The notes beneath the pieces were generated by a model that was not told the origin of the DNA, did no database searches, and saw nothing but the letters and a program-made list of their open reading frames with translations. Made by a program: the position numbers and the translations under genes. This document shows positions 33,936-41,713 of a DNA stretch of 46,122 bases, piece after piece. How positions within the stretch are numbered: position 1 is the first letter of the stretch; every line of letters begins with the position of its first letter. The DNA is taken from assembly GCA_000156295.1 (NCBI GenBank), contig DS999240.1, positions 14,784 to 60,905 of the forward strand. Reading direction: 5' to 3'. This stretch comes from a marine gamma proteobacterium HTCC2148. Lineage in GTDB: Bacteria > Pseudomonadota > Gammaproteobacteria > Pseudomonadales > Halieaceae.

Positions 33936-36811
33936 CACGGAGCAACAGACCTCATTGGCGTAGCCGCGCGGCGGGAAAAGCCGCGGTTTGGTTGTTCTGC
34001 GGTACCGCTATTTGCACTGGTTACCGGCAATGAGATCTCATAGCTGACAGAGAAGTCCAGATTTGTCCCGGCGTTGTTCCCGTTAACCGTCCTAGGTTGA
34101 TCTACTGTTGTATACGCTCCGCAGGCTTCACCGGGGTCACAGATAAAAAAGTCGTTGTCCGAGTCTGTCCCGGCGACAATCTCGTAGTTCCCCGCCGGTA
34201 CATTCTCGAACGTATAGGCATACGTGCCTGCCGAAACGGGTGGAGATGCCTCCAGGGTTTCACCGGTAGTCGCATTGATCAGCAACACATAGATGTAGCC
34301 CGCGTTGCCGCCATCATTGGAGGAGCTAACCGTCATGATGACCGGGACATTGACGGTATTAACTGACGACTGCACGCTGATCTGGCCCGAGAAGAGGCCA
34401 TCGGCCATTCCGCTGCGATTGACAGAGACGCGATAGCTGCCAAGCGACTGGTTGTCTACATTGAGCGGTGTCACCATCAGCCAGGGTTTGTTCGCTCCAA
34501 CTGTGGTCACCTGTAAATTACCCGTGCTGCCATTTTGCGCGTTAATCTCCAGTCCCGATATCGCGGCGCCGAAGTTTAACGATGTAGGAGTGACCGTTAG
34601 CTTTGGAACAGGCACCGGTTCGACGCCACCCAGATTCAGCGCAGCTGTGACAGCCTTCTGCGCATTGATCAGGCCGTAGCCAAACTTGTCATCCCGCCCG
34701 GGAGTCCCGATTTCATCAGTCAGGTTGCCTGCCGCAAGCTGCTGGTCAATGAAATCTGGCGTTACATTGCTGTTCGCCGATTTCATCAACGCGAATACAC
34801 CGGCAACGTGTGGAGCGGCCATGGATGTACCATCGTAGTATTTGTAATTAAACGTAATGGCCCCGGCTGATGAGTCATCACCAAGTGTACTCAGCACACC
34901 ATCGGGAAATCCGTCACCGTCGGTATCAAAATCAGAAGCACCGCCCGGAGCTGCGATATCAGTTTTAGGGCCGAAGTTGGAGTAGGAAGTCAGCTTGCGT
35001 TGCGGTCCAACTGCGCTGACGCTAACAACGCCATCACACCAGGCGGGGTTTTTTTGATCCCCTGACGTTTCGTTGCCGGCCGCGACGACGATGATAACGC
35101 CGGCATTGCGCGCCGCATTGAACGCATTCTGGGTTGTGTCACCGCAGGGGCCATCGCCCCCCAGGCTCAGGTTCATAATATCCGCGCGCCGGGCCGGGAG
35201 CGTACCGGAGTCGTTCGCTAACCCGGCCGCGTAGCGCACGCTTTGCGCGATATCATAGTCAGTGCCACCGCCTTTGCCCAATACCCGCAGGGGCATGATT
35301 TTCACGCCCCAGGCAACACCGGCAATGCCAATGTTGTTATTTGTGCGAGCTGCAATGGTGCCGCCGACATGGGTGCCGTGGAAGCTGCTCGGGGCACCTC
35401 CCTCGGTATCGCCCGGGTCATCAGGGTTCGCATCGATGCCGTCGCCATCGTTGGCTGTTGCAGGGTCTTTAATGAAATCGTAACCGGCAATGAGCTGGCC
35501 CTGAAAATCAGGGTGGTTCAGCAGCATCCCAGTGTCGATATTGGCGACGATGACACTGGACTTACCTGTTTCCAGGTCCCAGGCGGCTGGCAGATTGATC
35601 AAAGGATAGTGCCACTGCCTGGGATAGAATTCATCATTTGGAATAGCCAGGGCATGGCGGATGTAATTAGGTCCCGCATGGGCGACCGATTCAGTTTTGC
35701 GCAGTTTCTTGATGGCCATCAGTGTCTCCCACTTCTCGCGATCCTGCGCGCTGCTAAACGTGAGGCCGTCCGCGTTCGCTGCTGGTCTCAGGTTGGACAT
35801 GGTCGACAAGGGCTGGGTCGACAGGTCTAACTCCAGCAGCACTTCCCGGTCTGCTGCGCCTGCAAGGACGCTGACACCCGCCTTCGCCGTGATCGATTGG
35901 GTCGACAACTGCTGCGCTGTCTTCATTTTTCTGTCGTAGTTCATGATCGCCTGCCCGGGAACGAATTCGCTCGACAGGCGCATGCCTCCAGTGGCATTGG
36001 CAATATTAGCGTTGCCAATCACAAGCACGTAATTGGTGGCGCCTGAATAGACACGGGCATTCACAAAATAAACGCCGGCGCTGGCCACAGTCAGGCTTTC
36101 GGTCTGATCCGTATTCAAGGAGCCATCGACAACCACACAGTTACTATCGTGGAGGTAGAGGTCGGCATCACCTGTTTGAAAGTCAGCAACTGCCATCGTG
36201 ATAATCTGGCCCGCGAGCAGTTCGACCTTATAGTAGTCGTCCAAGTCGCCGGCAGCCAGTGAACGACCAGACGCACCTGTGCCCGCCTCGTTGATATAGC
36301 CGCCGATCGCGGTCGGGTTGCTGATCGTAGCTGCCATGCTACAGCTGTCGTTAGAGGCAAAGGATGCATTCGGATCATTGGTATCGGAATCGACCACCGT
36401 ACTCGCTGGGGCCGCTATGCTGCCGCCCAACGAAAAATCGGGACCAGCTCGCTTGAACACCGCTACAAGCGCGGGCATCGGCACGCCTGGCCATGTCTCA
36501 TTAGTGAAATCTACGTAGGGTTGACTCACCTCGTAGTCGCAAAATGGGGCTACTGAATCCTCTGGACATCCCACGCCCTCCCAGCCATCAAAGACCCAGC
36601 CTGACCGGGGCACCGCCTCGTAGGAAACGATGTAAGCCTCATTGGCTACATCGTTTTGCGCACACCGCACAGACTGGCTTTTAAACTCCTCCAGCGTGCA
36701 GCCGCGCACCCCCTCCAATCGTTCAACAATATCACCCTCCCCTACAATCTCCAGCGGGTGCCAACAGGCCTGCAACAGCAAAAATATAGGGGAAAAAAGC
36801 AACATTCTCAT
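33935..36811 (-). CDS. S8 subtilisin-like serine protease, lipoprotein, multi-domain
   Basis: This 958-residue protein has a lipoprotein signal (MRMLLFSPIFLLLQAC), so it is probably envelope- or surface-anchored. Residues about 135-270 contain a PPC-like beta-domain (DLDDYYKVELLAGQIITM). The S8 domain has Asp426 (VIVANIDTGM), His478 (SSFHGTHVGG) and Ser663 (YDGTSMAAPH), plus the oxyanion Asn in VAAGNETSG. After it come a BACON-like beta-domain (LTVTPTSLNFGAA) and a C-terminal carboxypeptidase-regulatory-like domain (NVPAGNYEIVAGTDSDNDFF). There is a Cys pair in CDPGEACG. ATG 36811 is chosen for the lipobox. The next gene, coupled by a TGATG overlap, is the PrcB-like lipoprotein. Confidence 0.88.
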   Translation of the reverse strand: MRMLLFSPIFLLLQACWHPLEIVGEGDIVERLEGVRGCTLEEFKSQSVRCAQNDVANEAYIVSYEAVPRSGWVFDGWEGVGCPEDSVAPFCDYEVSQPYVDFTNETWPGVPMPALVAVFKRAGPDFSLGGSIAAPASTVVDSDTNDPNASFASNDSCSMAATISNPTAIGGYINEAGTGASGRSLAAGDLDDYYKVELLAGQIITMAVADFQTGDADLYLHDSNCVVVDGSLNTDQTESLTVASAGVYFVNARVYSGATNYVLVIGNANIANATGGMRLSSEFVPGQAIMNYDRKMKTAQQLSTQSITAKAGVSVLAGAADREVLLELDLSTQPLSTMSNLRPAANADGLTFSSAQDREKWETLMAIKKLRKTESVAHAGPNYIRHALAIPNDEFYPRQWHYPLINLPAAWDLETGKSSVIVANIDTGMLLNHPDFQGQLIAGYDFIKDPATANDGDGIDANPDDPGDTEGGAPSSFHGTHVGGTIAARTNNNIGIAGVAWGVKIMPLRVLGKGGGTDYDIAQSVRYAAGLANDSGTLPARRADIMNLSLGGDGPCGDTTQNAFNAARNAGVIIVVAAGNETSGDQKNPAWCDGVVSVSAVGPQRKLTSYSNFGPKTDIAAPGGASDFDTDGDGFPDGVLSTLGDDSSAGAITFNYKYYDGTSMAAPHVAGVFALMKSANSNVTPDFIDQQLAAGNLTDEIGTPGRDDKFGYGLINAQKAVTAALNLGGVEPVPVPKLTVTPTSLNFGAAISGLEINAQNGSTGNLQVTTVGANKPWLMVTPLNVDNQSLGSYRVSVNRSGMADGLFSGQISVQSSVNTVNVPVIMTVSSSNDGGNAGYIYVLLINATTGETLEASPPVSAGTYAYTFENVPAGNYEIVAGTDSDNDFFICDPGEACGAYTTVDQPRTVNGNNAGTNLDFSVSYEISLPVTSANSGTAEQPNRGFSRRAATPMRSVAP

Positions 36812-36983
36812 AACAATTTCTCTTATTAGCTCAGTCCAGCCAGCGCTGGATCGCTCCACAATCTCGACTTATCATTGTACTTTGTGGGCACATCGCAACT
36901 TTAACGTGAATATATCTAATAAATGCATAAAAAAATATTTTACAATTTAATTTTTCAGCGCAGACAGATCTGGATCTCGGGTT

Positions 36984-37080
36984 TCAAGCAACCCCCTTGC
37001 TCCATTCTGTAAACGCATTTAGCCTGAGATCATGGTAATGCAATCCAGCGACTTTATGCCTATCCAGATTGAATGAATTA
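36984..37080 (-). pseudogene. IS6-family transposase C-terminal relic
   Basis: The minus strand reads NSFNLDRHKVAGLHYHDLRL, then NAFTEWSKGVA and a stop. It matches the C-terminal end of the intact-type transposase (NLFNLSRHLIRAEHYRNLRM). No inverted end remains beyond it. Confidence 0.7.
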
Positions 37081-37405
37081 GAAATCATCCCTGACTTTGT
37101 TTGCCAGTTTGCCTTCCTGATACATCTGCACCCAAGACACGTAAACATCTGCGTGCGGCCTTTGTAGGCTGGCAGCAAAGGCTTGACTTAGTCCGGCGTC
37201 TAGCGGCATTGCCACAATCATTTAGCGGCATGGGTAGCGTTTATCCCGCTTATACTTTAAATCATATTGATAATGGCTATTAACTCTTTGCAGCTTGTAG
37301 AGTTGCTCAAGCTGGGGAATAGCGTTCATCAACCAAAAACGGGGTATTAATATCCAAACACCTACAAGGCGCATTTTAATGCAGTGCTGGTGATTTACCA
37401 ATAGA
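37081..37405. other. Gene-free segment with a 35-bp repeat copy
   Basis: This segment separates the IS6 relic from the TetR gene. It holds the left copy of the 35-bp direct repeat (37223-37257) and AT-rich sequence with no gene I can support. Confidence 0.5.
37223..37257 (+). repeat. 35-bp direct repeat, left copy
   Basis: Begins TAGCGGCATGGGTAGCG and ends CCCGCTTATACTT. It matches 40124-40158 at 33 of 35 positions (CCC versus TTC in the middle). It contains an AGCG...CGCT inverted pair 7 bp apart. The two copies bracket the TetR-DUF2817-VOC module. The right part, TTTATCCCGCTTATACTT, aligns with the junction motif at 29855 and 41766. Confidence 0.75.
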
Positions 37406-38059
37406 TCACGCCGAGAGGAGCCCAGACGTTAACATGCGGCTCATAGATTTTACCCGAGCGCGAATCATCTCCGGCTCAAAAGCACCACGGCCTAGAATAT
37501 TGGTAATTTGCGGCTCGAGGAGCACAGGCCCCAATTGCAAAAAAATAAATTGAAAAACAGCCCAAGTCCTGTCTCTGCTTTCCAACCCCGACTGGGTTTT
37601 ATCCAGTCTTTCGACAAAAGCGTGAACGGTACTAAAGTACACAGCAAATGAATCCGCCGCTTCTTCATCTTGGCGCATCGCTAATTGGCCCAAGTACTTA
37701 AAATAGATGATTTTGGGTGACACTTCCGCAATCAACCGCTCGGTCATCTCTTCAACCTGCTGATGGGCCGATTCAAGGTTTGAATCACCAAAGACCGCAG
37801 CAAAAATAGCTGCGACTTTGCGCTCAACTGCGGCATTGCTAGCCGAGATTAAGCCTGCCTTGCCACCAAAGTAGTGTCGCACCAGGCCCAGCGAAACGCC
37901 TGCTCTGAGCGCAACTAAACGCATATTAAGCGAATCAAAACCGCCCTCAGCAACAAGCTCGATCGCGGACTCAATCAAGTCAGATGCCCGATCAGACTGA
38001 TCATCGGCCTTGGGGCGCCCAACCGAGCGGGCGCGGGTGCTTTTTAAATCGTCAGACAT
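37406..38059 (-). CDS. TetR-family transcriptional regulator
   Basis: The protein has 217 residues from ATG 38059; two further in-frame ATGs lie at 38074 and 38080. The N terminus is RARSVGRPKADDQSDRASD, then a helix-turn-helix: SLNMRLVALRAGVSLGLVRH followed by YFGGKAGL. The C-terminal domain (SPKIIYFKYLGQLAMRQDEE) is typical of ligand-binding halves. An 18-bp palindrome (38083-38100) lies immediately upstream between it and the divergent DUF2817 gene, so it likely represses both itself and the peptidase-VOC operon. This whole module is noticeably AT-richer than the backbone genes. Confidence 0.85.
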   Translation of the reverse strand: MSDDLKSTRARSVGRPKADDQSDRASDLIESAIELVAEGGFDSLNMRLVALRAGVSLGLVRHYFGGKAGLISASNAAVERKVAAIFAAVFGDSNLESAHQQVEEMTERLIAEVSPKIIYFKYLGQLAMRQDEEAADSFAVYFSTVHAFVERLDKTQSGLESRDRTWAVFQFIFLQLGPVLLEPQITNILGRGAFEPEMIRARVKSMSRMLTSGLLSA

Positions 38060-38082
38060 TGAGTTTTCCGCCATTTGCATTA

Positions 38083-38100
38083 ATTATACATGTGTATAAT
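38083..38100. promoter_or_regulatory. Palindromic TetR operator overlapping divergent -10 boxes
   Basis: ATTATAC-ATGT-GTATAAT: perfect 7-bp arms around a 4-bp centre. TATAAT on each strand inside the arms could be the -10 of the two divergent genes, so occupancy would silence both. It lies 24 bp from the TetR start and 50 bp from the peptidase start. Confidence 0.7.
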
Positions 38101-38149
38101 AATAAAGTTCAGTCATGATGTAAACGCACCAAAAACAAAGCGACTCCCA

Positions 38150-39274
38150 ATGATAGATAAGCCTCAACACTCACCTTCCGTATTTAGCGATAGCTATAAA
38201 ACCGCGCGTGAGCAATTCCTCAGCGAGGCAGATGCAGCCGGTGCGATCATTGAATCATTCAAACATCCCTCGGCGCATGGCCCTGATGGCGCTGCGCTAT
38301 TCACCGATACCGCATGGCTGGGTCCACGCAATGCTTCCAATGTCATGATTATGATTTGCGGAACACATGGACCGGAGAGTTATACCGGTGCGGCAATACA
38401 GCTAGCCTGCCTGAAAGCCCGCAGGCCATTAACGTCTTCAACAGCGATACTCCTTATTCACGCAATCAACCCCTTTGGCTGGGCACATTGCAGCCGGACC
38501 ACAGAGAACAATGTCGATCTCAATCGCAATTTTATCGACCATCAAAAAAAGCCTCTAGAGACAGATCTAACCAAACCTGTTCATGACCTTTTACGCAGCT
38601 CCAACGCTCGCGGCCCGCGCTTTACAAAAATTATGCTCGGGCTTGGCAAACTGCTACTAAGTGCCGGGTCATCTAAACTGCTTAATGAAATTTCGCGCGG
38701 GCAATACAATCACGCTGACGGCATTAGTTTTGGTGGACTAAGCCCCGAGTGGTCTAACGAAACGCTACAGAAAATATTGCATACACACTTAGAGGGTAGC
38801 AAGCGAGTCACCATAATTGATTGGCATACTGGCATCGGCGATTATGGTCAGCCCTGCTTTCTGTGCTTTGATGCAGTCCACACGCCTGAGTACAACCGAG
38901 CACTTCAGGTTTGGGGAAAAGGTATTGAAAAAAGCCACACCAATTATTCGTCAGGCGAACGCCCAGACTATCAAGGATTGTTAATTAATGCTGCACGTGA
39001 CTTAGCACAAGCTGCGGGCGCACAAACAACAACCTGCGTGATTGAATTCGGCACTTATTCCAATTTAAAAATGTTGAAAGCGCTTCTCATTGACCGCTGG
39101 TTACGCATCGATGCAATGACATCAAGACCTACCCTAAAAGAAAAACTGAGAGAGCAGGTGCTTCGCTCGTTTTATCCAATCGACGAGCAATGGCGGGCCA
39201 GCGTATTGGACCAGGGGGCTAAAATTTTTTCAGATAGCTTAGCAGCGCTCGACGCGTGGGAAGAAGAATCATGA
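38150..39274 (+). CDS. DUF2817/M14-like zinc carboxypeptidase-type protein
   Basis: This 374-residue protein, starting MIDKPQHS, has carboxypeptidase-like zinc ligands: His73 and Glu76 in GTHGPESYTG, and His226 in IIDWHTGIGD. Substrate-site residues appear in ENNVDLNRNF, and Glu299 in CVIEFGT is the likely catalytic base. This matches the DUF2817 branch of the M14 clan. There is no signal peptide, so it is cytosolic. It is the first gene of a TetR-controlled operon and its stop overlaps the VOC gene (ATGA). The substrate is unknown; some M14-like proteins act on acylated amino acids or small amides. Confidence 0.85.
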   Translation: MIDKPQHSPSVFSDSYKTAREQFLSEADAAGAIIESFKHPSAHGPDGAALFTDTAWLGPRNASNVMIMICGTHGPESYTGAAIQLACLKARRPLTSSTAILLIHAINPFGWAHCSRTTENNVDLNRNFIDHQKKPLETDLTKPVHDLLRSSNARGPRFTKIMLGLGKLLLSAGSSKLLNEISRGQYNHADGISFGGLSPEWSNETLQKILHTHLEGSKRVTIIDWHTGIGDYGQPCFLCFDAVHTPEYNRALQVWGKGIEKSHTNYSSGERPDYQGLLINAARDLAQAAGAQTTTCVIEFGTYSNLKMLKALLIDRWLRIDAMTSRPTLKEKLREQVLRSFYPIDEQWRASVLDQGAKIFSDSLAALDAWEEES

Positions 39275-40065
39275 TGCCATTCCATTTTGACCATGCTGTG
39301 ATTTTTGTGCCCGACCTAAACAAAGCCATAAAAAAATTCAGCGACCTAGGCTTTGTTGTAACACAGGGTGGAGAGCATGAATACACCTGTAACGCCTTAA
39401 TTATTTTCGACGACAGAACCTTTATCGAAATCTTAGCCTTGAAAACATCTTGGTCTCGTCCACTACTAAAAATAGCAGCAAAAATTGGGCTCATTAACCA
39501 TTTAGCTAATAATAAGCCTGATGTCTCGTGGCGATTAATGCGCTGGATCACCAAGCAATACGGTGCTATCGATTGGTGTATTCGCGTTGAAAATATGCAA
39601 GCTGCACTTGATTGCTTTAAATCAACAAAGCTGACTATGTTAGATACCATGACCTATCAGCGGCGGCGACCAGACGGAGAAATTGCACAATGGTTGTTAG
39701 GCAGTGCTAAAGATCTCGACCTTCCGTTCCTCATACAAGACAAGACTTTAATCGACATACGAATTCCGCTGGGAAGTCACACTCAACACCCCAATGGAGC
39801 ACTCGGTATAAAAAAAATAATTATCGCGCCGACAGATCCAGTCCGCACTGCCAATGCCTTCAATACTTTTTTAATTGCTGCACAGAGCGCAAGCTATCCA
39901 ACACCCCAGTCAATTGTGATAGGAGCAACTACAGTCTGCATGGAACACCAGCCAAATGCACGAGGCAAGTTCAGTTTAGAGCTGAACTATTCAGGCAATG
40001 ATCGCAAACATCTTGATACTAACAAAACATGTGGCGCTAATATTTGGCTTACACCCAATATTTAA
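39271..40065 (+). CDS. VOC/glyoxalase-like domain protein (Glyoxalase_3 type)
   Basis: The protein has 264 residues from ATG 39271, coupled to the upstream stop (ATGA) with GAAGAAG as ribosome site. It starts with the VOC fold: FHFDHAVIFVPDLNKAIKKF, then the DLGFVVTQGGEHEYTCNALI strand with the TFIEIL acidic residue. A second half (IDIRIPLGSHTQHPNGALGI) repeats the beta-alpha-beta pattern more weakly. His and Glu in the first half could bind metal. The protein probably acts on the product or substrate of the DUF2817 enzyme. The gene ends 58 bp before the right copy of the 35-bp repeat. Confidence 0.82.
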   Translation: MMPFHFDHAVIFVPDLNKAIKKFSDLGFVVTQGGEHEYTCNALIIFDDRTFIEILALKTSWSRPLLKIAAKIGLINHLANNKPDVSWRLMRWITKQYGAIDWCIRVENMQAALDCFKSTKLTMLDTMTYQRRRPDGEIAQWLLGSAKDLDLPFLIQDKTLIDIRIPLGSHTQHPNGALGIKKIIIAPTDPVRTANAFNTFLIAAQSASYPTPQSIVIGATTVCMEHQPNARGKFSLELNYSGNDRKHLDTNKTCGANIWLTPNI

Positions 40066-40123
40066 AACAGCAAAACTTCAAGCATTTAATTGACAGTGAG
40101 ATCCTGACGAGGCCAGGCAATGC

Positions 40124-40158
40124 TAGCGGCATGGGTAGCGTTTATTTCGCTTATACTT
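40124..40158 (+). repeat. 35-bp direct repeat, right copy
   Basis: Starts TAGCGGCATGGGTAGCG and ends TTCGCTTATACTT, 33 of 35 identical to 37223-37257. It marks the right border of the TetR-DUF2817-VOC module. Confidence 0.75.
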
Positions 40159-40466
40159 ACCCATATTTTCTGGATTTTTTGTGCTTTTTGGTTCATGCAT
40201 GGGCTTGTCTTTGCTGGTGCATTGATCGAAGTTTGGGCGTGCCGGTTTGATCTTGCACGACAAAAAAATCAGGAGGGTGCTGTAAGTAGCCTCCGGCCGC
40301 AAGCGCTTGGCTTTCGTTAGGGCCCCGATCAATTTTAAATGCGAGGCGTTGTTCAACAAGGATGCCATGCGGCTTCGTTCCTTCATAAGGCCGGTAGCCA
40401 TGCGATGTGTTTCGATACGCTGCCTACTGGCAGGACACCCTGCTAAAGGGGCGAGGATTTTTTTAG
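40159..40466. other. Gene-free stretch between the repeat-bracketed module and psiE-like gene
   Basis: These 308 bp contain several open frames on both strands but none has a family signature or convincing start. Part is GC-rich (CTCCGGCCGCAAGCGCTTGG) and part runs into the repeat. I see no RNA gene. Confidence 0.5.
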
Positions 40467-40898
40467 TTATGAAGGCGTGTCGTTCTCATTTTTGAACTCT
40501 TTTTGTTTCTCAAGACTAACTCTGTCTTTAAGGCTCATGATGTAAGCGGATGCAGATAAAACTAAAATAGCGCCAGCTTCTACAAGTAAATCCAGCGCAT
40601 CCATATTCTTACTTTGCATGATAATGAGCCGACAAAGAGCCGTGATTGCAATGATGATCGGTAGGGTGACCGGAATTCGATTGGTGCTATAAAATGCACC
40701 CACCATGCCAATTATTTCAACGAATATAAATAGCATAAAGAGATCTGCCAAAAGGATCTCTTTTGCTTCGTACATAGTCAACAAATACTGAGCCGAAGCT
40801 ATGCACGTTGCTATACCTATAACGGCCAGGAGAGCTTTTTCGCTCATGACCGTTGTCCAATGCAAGCCTTTTTTTATCTTGGGTAGTTCAAATTTCAT
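40467..40898 (-). CDS. PsiE-like membrane protein
   Basis: This 143-residue protein has four predicted membrane segments: LLAVIGIATCIASAQYLL, LADLFMLFIFVEIIGMVGAF, LPIIIAITALCRLIIM and LLVEAGAILVLSASAYIM. The order and the FVEIIGM and RLIIM features fit the PsiE (phosphate-starvation-inducible) family, whose function is unknown. It is AT-richer than the backbone, as expected for a later arrival. A terminator-like hairpin lies just upstream (40904-40940). Confidence 0.75.
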   Translation of the reverse strand: MKFELPKIKKGLHWTTVMSEKALLAVIGIATCIASAQYLLTMYEAKEILLADLFMLFIFVEIIGMVGAFYSTNRIPVTLPIIIAITALCRLIIMQSKNMDALDLLVEAGAILVLSASAYIMSLKDRVSLEKQKEFKNENDTPS

Positions 40899-40903
40899 GT
40901 GCT

Positions 40904-40940
40904 AAGACTACCACGCTGTTATTTGCGGGGTAGTCTTTTT
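40904..40940 (+). terminator. Terminator-like hairpin directly upstream of the psiE-like gene
   Basis: A 9-bp stem (AAGACTACC / GGTAGTCTT) continues, after a mismatched A/G, into CGC/GCG, with an 8-nt loop. The plus-strand 3' side runs into TTTTT. It would terminate plus-strand transcription, but no plus gene ends here. It begins 6 bp from the psiE ATG and would fold in that gene's leader too. Confidence 0.5.
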
Positions 40941-41092
40941 AATGCTTATTCTGGGCTGCATTTCAAATGCAGGCCCAAACAACACAATAGGAAGGTCGAT
41001 TAGCCTATAAAGATGGGTCTGGCCGTACCGAAACTTGGTCCCTTGAGAATCGCGATGTGAGCGAGCACGCGTGTCGTCTTTATGCTCCTGCA

Positions 41093-41221
41093 ATGATAGT
41101 GAAATTTCTGGTCATTAAGAAAATCCTTAATTACCTAAATGCCAAATTCTCGGCACCAGCCTCAGTAAATCAGCTACCAGAACCTCGAGCTCCGCCTCAA
41201 GCAAGTCTCTTCGACTACTAA
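41093..41221 (+). pseudogene. IS91-family transposase C-terminal relic (first)
   Basis: ATG 41093 opens a 42-codon frame, MIVKFLVIKKILNYLNAKFS, then PEPRAPPQASLFDY and a stop. The KKILNYLNAK and PxPRAPPQASLFD segments match the C-terminal end of IS91-type transposases. It is a different copy from the two described next and has no N-terminal part. Confidence 0.6.
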
Positions 41222-41287
41222 CAATTACAGGGAATGTGACGAATTATGCTGCTCATCGATTATCTTCGGCCTGGGGCTGACCAATTC

Positions 41288-41535
41288 GCTCACCCGCTGA
41301 ACGGCACGTCGCGATGTCCTGGGCCCAGCGACTCAAGCGAGTATCAATGGGGCGGCCATCCGCATCGATATTGAAGTTTGTGATAGCTGCGGTGGGTCCG
41401 CTAAAGTCATCGTCGGAGCGCCGAACCGTTGCATCAAAGACCAGGACATCATCGACAGAATCTTGGCACATCGTCGAGAGAAGGAACAGGAAGCCCCTGC
41501 CCGGCCCCTCCTGGTAGCGCCAACCGGGGCGCCAC
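41288..41535 (+). pseudogene. IS91-family transposase relic, 248-bp repeat copy A
   Basis: In one frame it reads AMSWAQRLKRV, and after one missing base RIDIEVCDSCGGSAKVIVGA and DQDIIDRILAHRREK, the zinc-ribbon end of IS91-type transposases. It matches 43366-43613 base for base with about 12 differences by my count. The same single-base loss (GTATCAAT where GTATTCAAT restores the frame) is present in both. After 41535 the two copies differ. Confidence 0.75.
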
Positions 41536-41713
41536 CTGCCAGTCTGTCTCTTTTCGCAGGAAGCAAATCCACAACCCCAAATCAGCAAGGATGCTACTGA
41601 AAAACGCATGGCACGAACTGCTGCGCACTCTCGTTCAGGAATGAGCGGATATGAATGGCATGCCCAACACAGTGAACGGGGTTTTAGGATCAACCAGCGC
41701 GAACTTCTCCAGA

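Noticed and set aside
40120-40320. 66-residue hydrophobic plus-strand open frame beginning in the 35-bp repeat
   Set aside because: The equivalent frame in the other repeat copy stops after a dozen codons, and the region has no conserved start or family features. I judge it chance, though a small membrane protein cannot be excluded.
40123-40401. 92-residue minus-strand open frame
   Set aside because: Low-complexity, Lys/Pro-rich, no recognisable motif, and it crosses the repeat; it is not supported.
40908-41093. 61-residue minus-strand open frame
   Set aside because: It covers the hairpin region and has no family features or ribosome site.
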